NCBI GenBank assembly: GCA_013397075.1
Contig: VWZS01010097.1
Span: 308,233-372,232 of the forward strand
Direction of reading: 5' to 3'
DNA: 64,000 bases
Source: Rhabdornis inornatus
Taxonomy: Eukaryota; Chordata; Aves; Passeriformes; Rhabdornithidae
Part shown: positions 58,608-64,000 of the stretch, piece after piece
Numbering within the stretch: position 1 is the stretch's first letter
Layout: each line of letters begins with the position of its first letter
Notes under the pieces: model-generated
Seen by the model: only the letters and a program-made list of their open reading frames with translations
What the model was told of the DNA's origin: nothing
Databases searched by the model: none
Translations under genes and position numbers: made by a program

Positions 58608-58625
58608 AGATACCATATGGTATCT
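58608..58625. repeat. 18-bp perfect palindrome
   Basis: AGATACCATATGGTATCT reads identically on both strands, with no spacer. Confidence 0.9.
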
Positions 58626-58656
58626 CCACATGTTTTGCATTCGTTTATTGCTGTAT

Positions 58657-58674
58657 GATGCAATATTTTGCATC
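58657..58674. repeat. Inverted repeat, 7-bp arms with 4-bp loop
   Basis: GATGCAA-TATT-TTGCATC. The arms are exact reverse complements, 31 bp after the 18-bp palindrome. Confidence 0.85.
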
Positions 58675-61600
58675 CTCCGGGGCTCTGGGTGATGCAGCAT
58701 CTTACTTTTACTTCGTATCAAAAGTAATAGCAATTAATCCGTGCAGTCTTCTCTTTCTGTGCTTAAAGGTCCTTTAATGAAAGCAGAAAAGTATTTAAAT
58801 CCTTCAGATGATGTTTCTTCCAGTTGCAGTGAGAAAATCAGAGATCTCTTCATTTGGGAACTTGGTAATTGCTTTGTATAAAGGCAACGATGACAAGCAT
58901 GAAAGTTTCCAGTTAAAGCTTTGAAAATAAGTTATTGAATATAGATTTTATTTCTTAAATGATGCTCTAAAAGTTGAATTTTTGCTCTTTTCATGCTTCT
59001 TAATAACAGTATCAAGAGGCAGTAACGGAACCCAGGGAGAGCATTGCAGTGGAGGACTCCAGACCTGATTTTGGCCAGAATATTTAGGCTTTTAGTATAA
59101 AGGTTAGAACTTACAACTGCAGAAATTAAGTTACAGATCACTTTGAATTATTTATAGCAGTGGATAATTAATATAAGATGCCAATTTATCTTCATCGGTC
59201 CTGAAGTTCCTCAGCTGATTTTTCTTATTTTTAAACAGATTCGGGCAGTGATTGACGGCAGAATGACTTGGGGGCAGAGGGAAATCAGCTTTGTGGGTGT
59301 GTTTAAAGAGAATATTTCATGCATGAGGAGTGGCATGGAAGAAGCTGTAAAAATAGTTTTGAGAGATATGTGTTCATTCTGATTAAATCAGAATTGGACC
59401 AATAAAACTGTGAGATGATATGAAAGGGGGGAAATCAGGGAATTCTTCTGTCGTTTTCAGTTGAAATTTCTTTATTGGCATGGGTTTAAGAAGGCTAAAT
59501 TTTGGGTTATCAGTGAGGATTTTTTCCCTCAAGGAAGCATTTCCCCATTGTTATGGATGACTGCTGCACACTGAGCACTGTCTGCCCTAAGGATAAAGTT
59601 CAGGTTAAAATAAGAAGTTATTCTTGCCCGCCTTCACGATCTTCAGGTAAAGGTTATTTCCTGTAAAGTCCTTCAGATAAAAGACAAACCCCAGCCCCAG
59701 CAGACAGACCCAAAATAGTTGTTTCACCTGGGTGTTGCTGCCTGTCCCACATTTTATTGAAGCTGTTGACGATTATCAGGACAGCGTTTTTGTAAAAACC
59801 AATAAAGTCTTGTTTTCTGACTCATTTAGATGCTCACTTCAGAAATTGCTAGCAGAATATGTTTATTGAAGAGAAGCAACAGCGTCTGTCCAGAGGAGCA
59901 CTAAATTTGGATTTTAGTGATTATTTTTTTGCTCTGTGAATGGGACGCTCATTGCAGTTTTCCCACGTGGTTGTGGCTGCAATGTAGAAAAAAATCGCTG
60001 CGAGTTTCTCAGCACAGAAAATCACTTTTCAAGCCGTGTCTGAGATCTACCTGTGCCCTGCTAGCCAGGGAAGCTCTTCAGGCAGAGGTAGTGGAAAAAG
60101 TTCTGGACCAAACTCGAGCTCTCAGCCCAACGCCCGCGGCCCAGGGGCGGTGACTGCATGACCTGAGCACAAAGGATTGTAGCAGCCAGACTTGAGATGA
60201 AACAAAGGTAGGGATTAAAGCTTGAGAAACAAACCTGTGAAGCAGGAGAAAGGGTTCTGGCTCCGTGCCCGAACTGTGGGGTTTGAGCCTTATTAAATTG
60301 TGATCAGTAACAAAATGGGATGGGTACGGCATGGGGAGGAGCACATGGCTGGGTTCAGTTAGGAATTATTCTATCAGGGTGTTGTCACCAGCAAATTGAT
60401 ACGATTTTTCCCCACGAGACAATGTATCAATCTGCTGTAACTTGTATTTTCTGTGAGAACTCCGTGCAGGATTAGGATACTTAGGTAAGAAAATCTGTTA
60501 CAGTGGCGAATCTGTTTCTTGGTGTCACAATGAAAACTTTCAGCACTTTTTCATTCCAGAGCCGGTGGGCTGCCTGTGGTCTCTTTTAAACCAAGTGTAA
60601 ATATTTTCCGAGGCTTTTCTCTTGAGAGCTGATTAGGACAAAACCAGTGATGTATCTCATTTCATTTCGTTTCCTCGTCTGTTCCATGTTTCATTAATGA
60701 GGGAGGCTTCCATTGTCTAACAGGAATATTTTTATGTGCCCTAGTGGCATTTCAGAGCAGTGAAGGCTGCATTGTGGTGAATGTGCTCGGAGAAACTTGA
60801 GCTCTGGGATTTGAGTGCAGCCCAGACAGGTCACTTGGAATAATAGCCGTGCTCTCGTTGATGGTATGTGGAATTTTATTGTAAATAAAAAACGTGGTGA
60901 AGTGACTTGGTCAAATAGACCCAGTCACCTGTGGAAATCACAGGACAGAGTTACAAAACTGCCTGTGCAGTTCCTGTTGGGAGTGTGTGAGGATGGAGCT
61001 GCTGAAAGCTCAGCTCTGGGCGTTCTGGAGGGCCCTCAGTGATTGCATCCTCTGCTAACACCCAGGTGAAGACACAGGGGGTCAACAAGCTCAGTGTTAA
61101 AGGAAACAAACACCACAAATGGGAAATTCAGAGTTGTGTATCTCTGCTGGCATGGCAAGGGTCGGAGCAGATGTGGGGAAGCAGTGAGGAAAGTCTCCCC
61201 TGTCCTCTGGGTAACGTGTGTGTACTTGCTAATTAATCAGACCTTGGATTTCTGGCAGCTCTCAAATACGATGTCGTTGCGAAATGGGGCAGCTGTGTTG
61301 AAAATCAGATAAAGTCTACTATCTGTTTACCTTTGAATTGTCAGTCAGTACAAAAGAAAAAGCTGTGATTTCACATTTAATAAATACCCCACTCTAAAAC
61401 ACTCGCAGTGATTGTAGCAGGAGCTTGTCTCCATTTCTGTGTATCTGAACCAAGCAGAGATCTGGTAGGTGAACCGTTTGTCCTCCGGGCTCGGGGTCTG
61501 TTTTGTTCGGTGCAGGAAGGGGATGTGAGCACTTCCAGCAGCAGCTCCACAGGATGGATTTGTGTGGATTCAGGTCTGCCTTTGTCTCACCCTGTGCTCA

Positions 61601-64000
61601 TTCCCTTACATAAGCTCTGCTGTGGCACTCTGGAGCCTTGCAGCTCTGTACATTGGTTTATAACAAACCATCCCTGAGCTTCTTCGTCATCAATTTTTAT
61701 TTTTTTTTTTTCACCCACAAAGTAGCTGTACAATTTAAGGGCACATCAGTACAAGGAAATAACAGGACTGGAAACATGCAGTGCTGCCTCTCAGAGATAG
61801 TCTTGGCAGGGTTATTGCTTGATAATCTCATTAGATAAGTCTCCTCCTTATGCACCAGATCATCCTTGGAGGGTTTGATGTAACCTCAGCAGCTGAGAAC
61901 CTCCTCAGCCTGTCTTTGATATGTGCTTGGTGTAGACAGCAAAATGTCATGTGAGGGTTATTTCTTGGGAGTGTTGTAAAGGAGCCCTTTGTAAACTGAG
62001 GTGTAACCATTTCGTTATATCCTGTGCTCAGTGGGTATAAATCAGGCCTTTTCCTTCTCTGGCCTGCAAGCTGTAATTCCTTCAAATTCTGCCTGGGAAA
62101 GTCCTCACAGCCAGAAACATCCTCATCTTTTTCATTTGAGTCTGGTTGGTGATACAGGATCTGGTGCTCTTGGCACAGTGTTCTTTAAAAGTACAGAGAT
62201 GATCTCAAGTGTAAATGTTAATTTTTTCCTTTTTGCAAGTCATTGGTAAGTAAGCTTAAAACCTCCTGGCAATAATTTCCAGAGGGATTGCACAGATGAG
62301 TTAGCTTTCCTTCAGTCAGGAGTTGCTTCTGAGTAATGGTTGCATTTCCTGGCATCCCTTCTCCCCTTCCCAGTGATTAACATCCAGACAGCTCTGATTG
62401 TCAGAACTTGTGTTTGACTTTGCTGCTGAAATGTGTCTTAACACTCAGGCGCTTCTCCTTTCCCCTCAGTGGGATCTGAAAACTGTGTGAATTCCCAAAT
62501 TTCAGCTCGTGGCCCTTCAGAAGCTGAGGGTTGTGCTGTATGGCCAGGGGCAGTGGTGCTTCTGAGTCACTCTCTCCGTGGGACACATGCCATGGACACA
62601 TTCCTGCAGCACAGATCCTGCTCCAAAGGACAAATCTGTCCTCAGTTTTCCCAGCTGGGATTTCTCAGAGTGGCCATTGAGGGCTTGAAGTGGAAGGAAA
62701 AGTCTGTGTGTCAGAGCACACGTTATGGGGCAAACTTTAGGGCCTGGCAAAGTCAGGGATAGGGGAAATCTGAGGATCCAAGCCTTGCCCTGATGTTTTG
62801 TCAGTCTGTGACAGGGTGAGTGTGCAGTGATGAGTTCACCAAGCAGGGAAGGGCACAGTGAACACCAGAATTCCTGTGAAAATGTATAAAGAGAGTGAGA
62901 TCCTCTTTAAAGAGAGTTTTGTGTGGACATAAAGGTACTTGATTATTGAGAAGTAACAAGATACCAGAAATCCTTGCATCGGTTTAGGGAGTGGGTGGGA
63001 GGCCCTGTTAATCTGGCAGTGGGCAGCACTGGGACAGGATTAGCTGCTGAGAAATTGGTCATCATCCCCCTCCCAGGCTGGAGTGACTCACGGCACTGTC
63101 TGCTCCTTCCATGGCTCTCCTGACCTCATCTTGGCCATGGAAGGAGTTCTTTATCCAAGCCTGTCTTGGAATGGGGAGAGCAGACAAGTCGTTGGTTCTC
63201 TGTACATGGATTTTTGAAGGCTGAGTTGTCCCTTCCAGAAATCTGTGTTTGGAAGAATCTAATTGGGGAATTCCTTGAACTCCAAGCTAAACAGTAAGCT
63301 GTGTACTCTGGGAAGCGACTGTTGGACTCTAAAGTTTGATTTTTTTAAAGTGTTCATTAGCTCAAAGAGATAAAAAAAAAAAAACAACCCTGGACTGTTA
63401 TTTTCTCACCAGTGTGTGTTCAGATTGTGTTTAAATGAAACATTTCTTGTGATGTGACAAACACAAGGCCTGCAAGCTTTTGTTACAGTGCCTGCATCAA
63501 TCCCAGCTTCTGGCTGGGCTGGACATACCATTTAAAAATCCACAAGAAGGACTTTTAAGACTGGATAACTGTACTTGGCAGTAATTGGATTTGTTGCCTT
63601 GTTTTGGTAGATGTTCTCTTTTCCCAGTGAACTGAGCAGTGCAGTTCTGTAAAGCCTGAGCTGGACAGCGTGGGAGAAAACAAGGTGGTTTTTGTCTGCC
63701 AGGGGAGCCACTTGGTTTGTCTAAGACAACAAAATTTAATTAAGGTGGTGGTTGGTTGCAAATTGATGGTTCGTGGAAAAATAGTTTACACCAAAACCTG
63801 TTATCCATCTAATTTGATTTTTATCTTCAAAGTTCTTGGGAAATAACCTGTAACAAACAGCTTATTGTCCTAATCAGGTTTGGGGTTTTTTTGCCCTGCA
63901 TGTTCTTCAGTGTGGAATAATATAGTTTTAGTCTTAAAATAGATGGTAGGTGCTCCCTTGTGATGTTAAGTTTGTGCACATTTTAACAGTAAAAACACCC

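Larger units (their letters stand above)
58229..64000 (+). other. CLIC4: CLIC4 intron 1 (partial)
   Basis: 5.8 kb of AT-rich, CR1-free intron. Two strong inverted repeats lie at 58,608-58,625 and 58,657-58,674; the rest shows no gene, repeat or RNA that I can support. Confidence 0.75.

Noticed and set aside
59230..59300. Acceptor-like TTTTTAAACAG in CLIC4 intron 1 as a possible exon 2
   Set aside because: The downstream sequence does not encode the conserved CLIC4 exon 2 (expected AGSDGESIGNCPFSQR-like residues) in any frame.

Overview
The window is vertebrate, almost certainly avian, nuclear DNA. The genes have short exons with GT-AG introns and CpG-island promoters. The only interspersed repeats I recognise are 3' fragments of the bird/reptile LINE CR1; I see no Alu or L1. 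Unresolved bases fall only inside the GC-rich islands. Five genes, all on the + strand, lie in the order NIPAL3 (3' end) - RCAN3 - NCMAP - SRRM1 - CLIC4 (5' end). This is the order and orientation I know from human 1p36.11; I recall the chicken block on microchromosome 23. The species cannot be fixed from the sequence; a songbird is plausible.

Layout. 1-5.6 kb: the last three coding exons of NIPAL3 and a long 3' UTR. 5.6-7.2 kb: non-repetitive intergenic DNA. 7.2-16.8 kb: RCAN3, with a CpG-island noncoding first exon (donor at 7901) flanked by two CR1 pieces, four coding exons (249 aa) and a 3' UTR. 16.8-24.6 kb: intergenic DNA, then a partly unsequenced CpG island (19.5-19.9 kb) that probably holds the noncoding first exon of NCMAP, followed by a pyrimidine-rich minisatellite. 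24.6-25.5 kb: three NCMAP coding exons (103 aa, single-pass). 27.8-28.3 kb: a sense-oriented CR1 3' end abutting the SRRM1 promoter. 28.3-45.4 kb: SRRM1, 18 coding exons giving 902 aa (888 without a 42-nt cassette), a promoter with two TCTCGCGAGA palindromes and two CCAAT boxes, and a 3' UTR ending near an AATAAA at 45,377. 45.4-57.7 kb: intergenic DNA with two CR1 pieces and a 23/30-bp minisatellite. 57.7-64 kb: CLIC4 CpG island, coding exon 1 (24 aa) and the start of a large intron.

The genes are not a pathway or operon; they are separate transcription units in a conserved syntenic block: a magnesium-transporter-like membrane protein, a calcineurin regulator, a peripheral-myelin membrane protein, a splicing coactivator and a chloride-intracellular-channel protein. 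I found no undescribed system. The points worth a second look are splicing details of SRRM1 (weak-donor cassette, NAGNAG acceptor, two candidate intronic exons), a C-terminal extension of RCAN3, paired promoter elements, and several GC-rich or pyrimidine-rich minisatellites at promoters. All exon borders were placed by reading splice sites and by remembered human protein sequences; no alignment was run.
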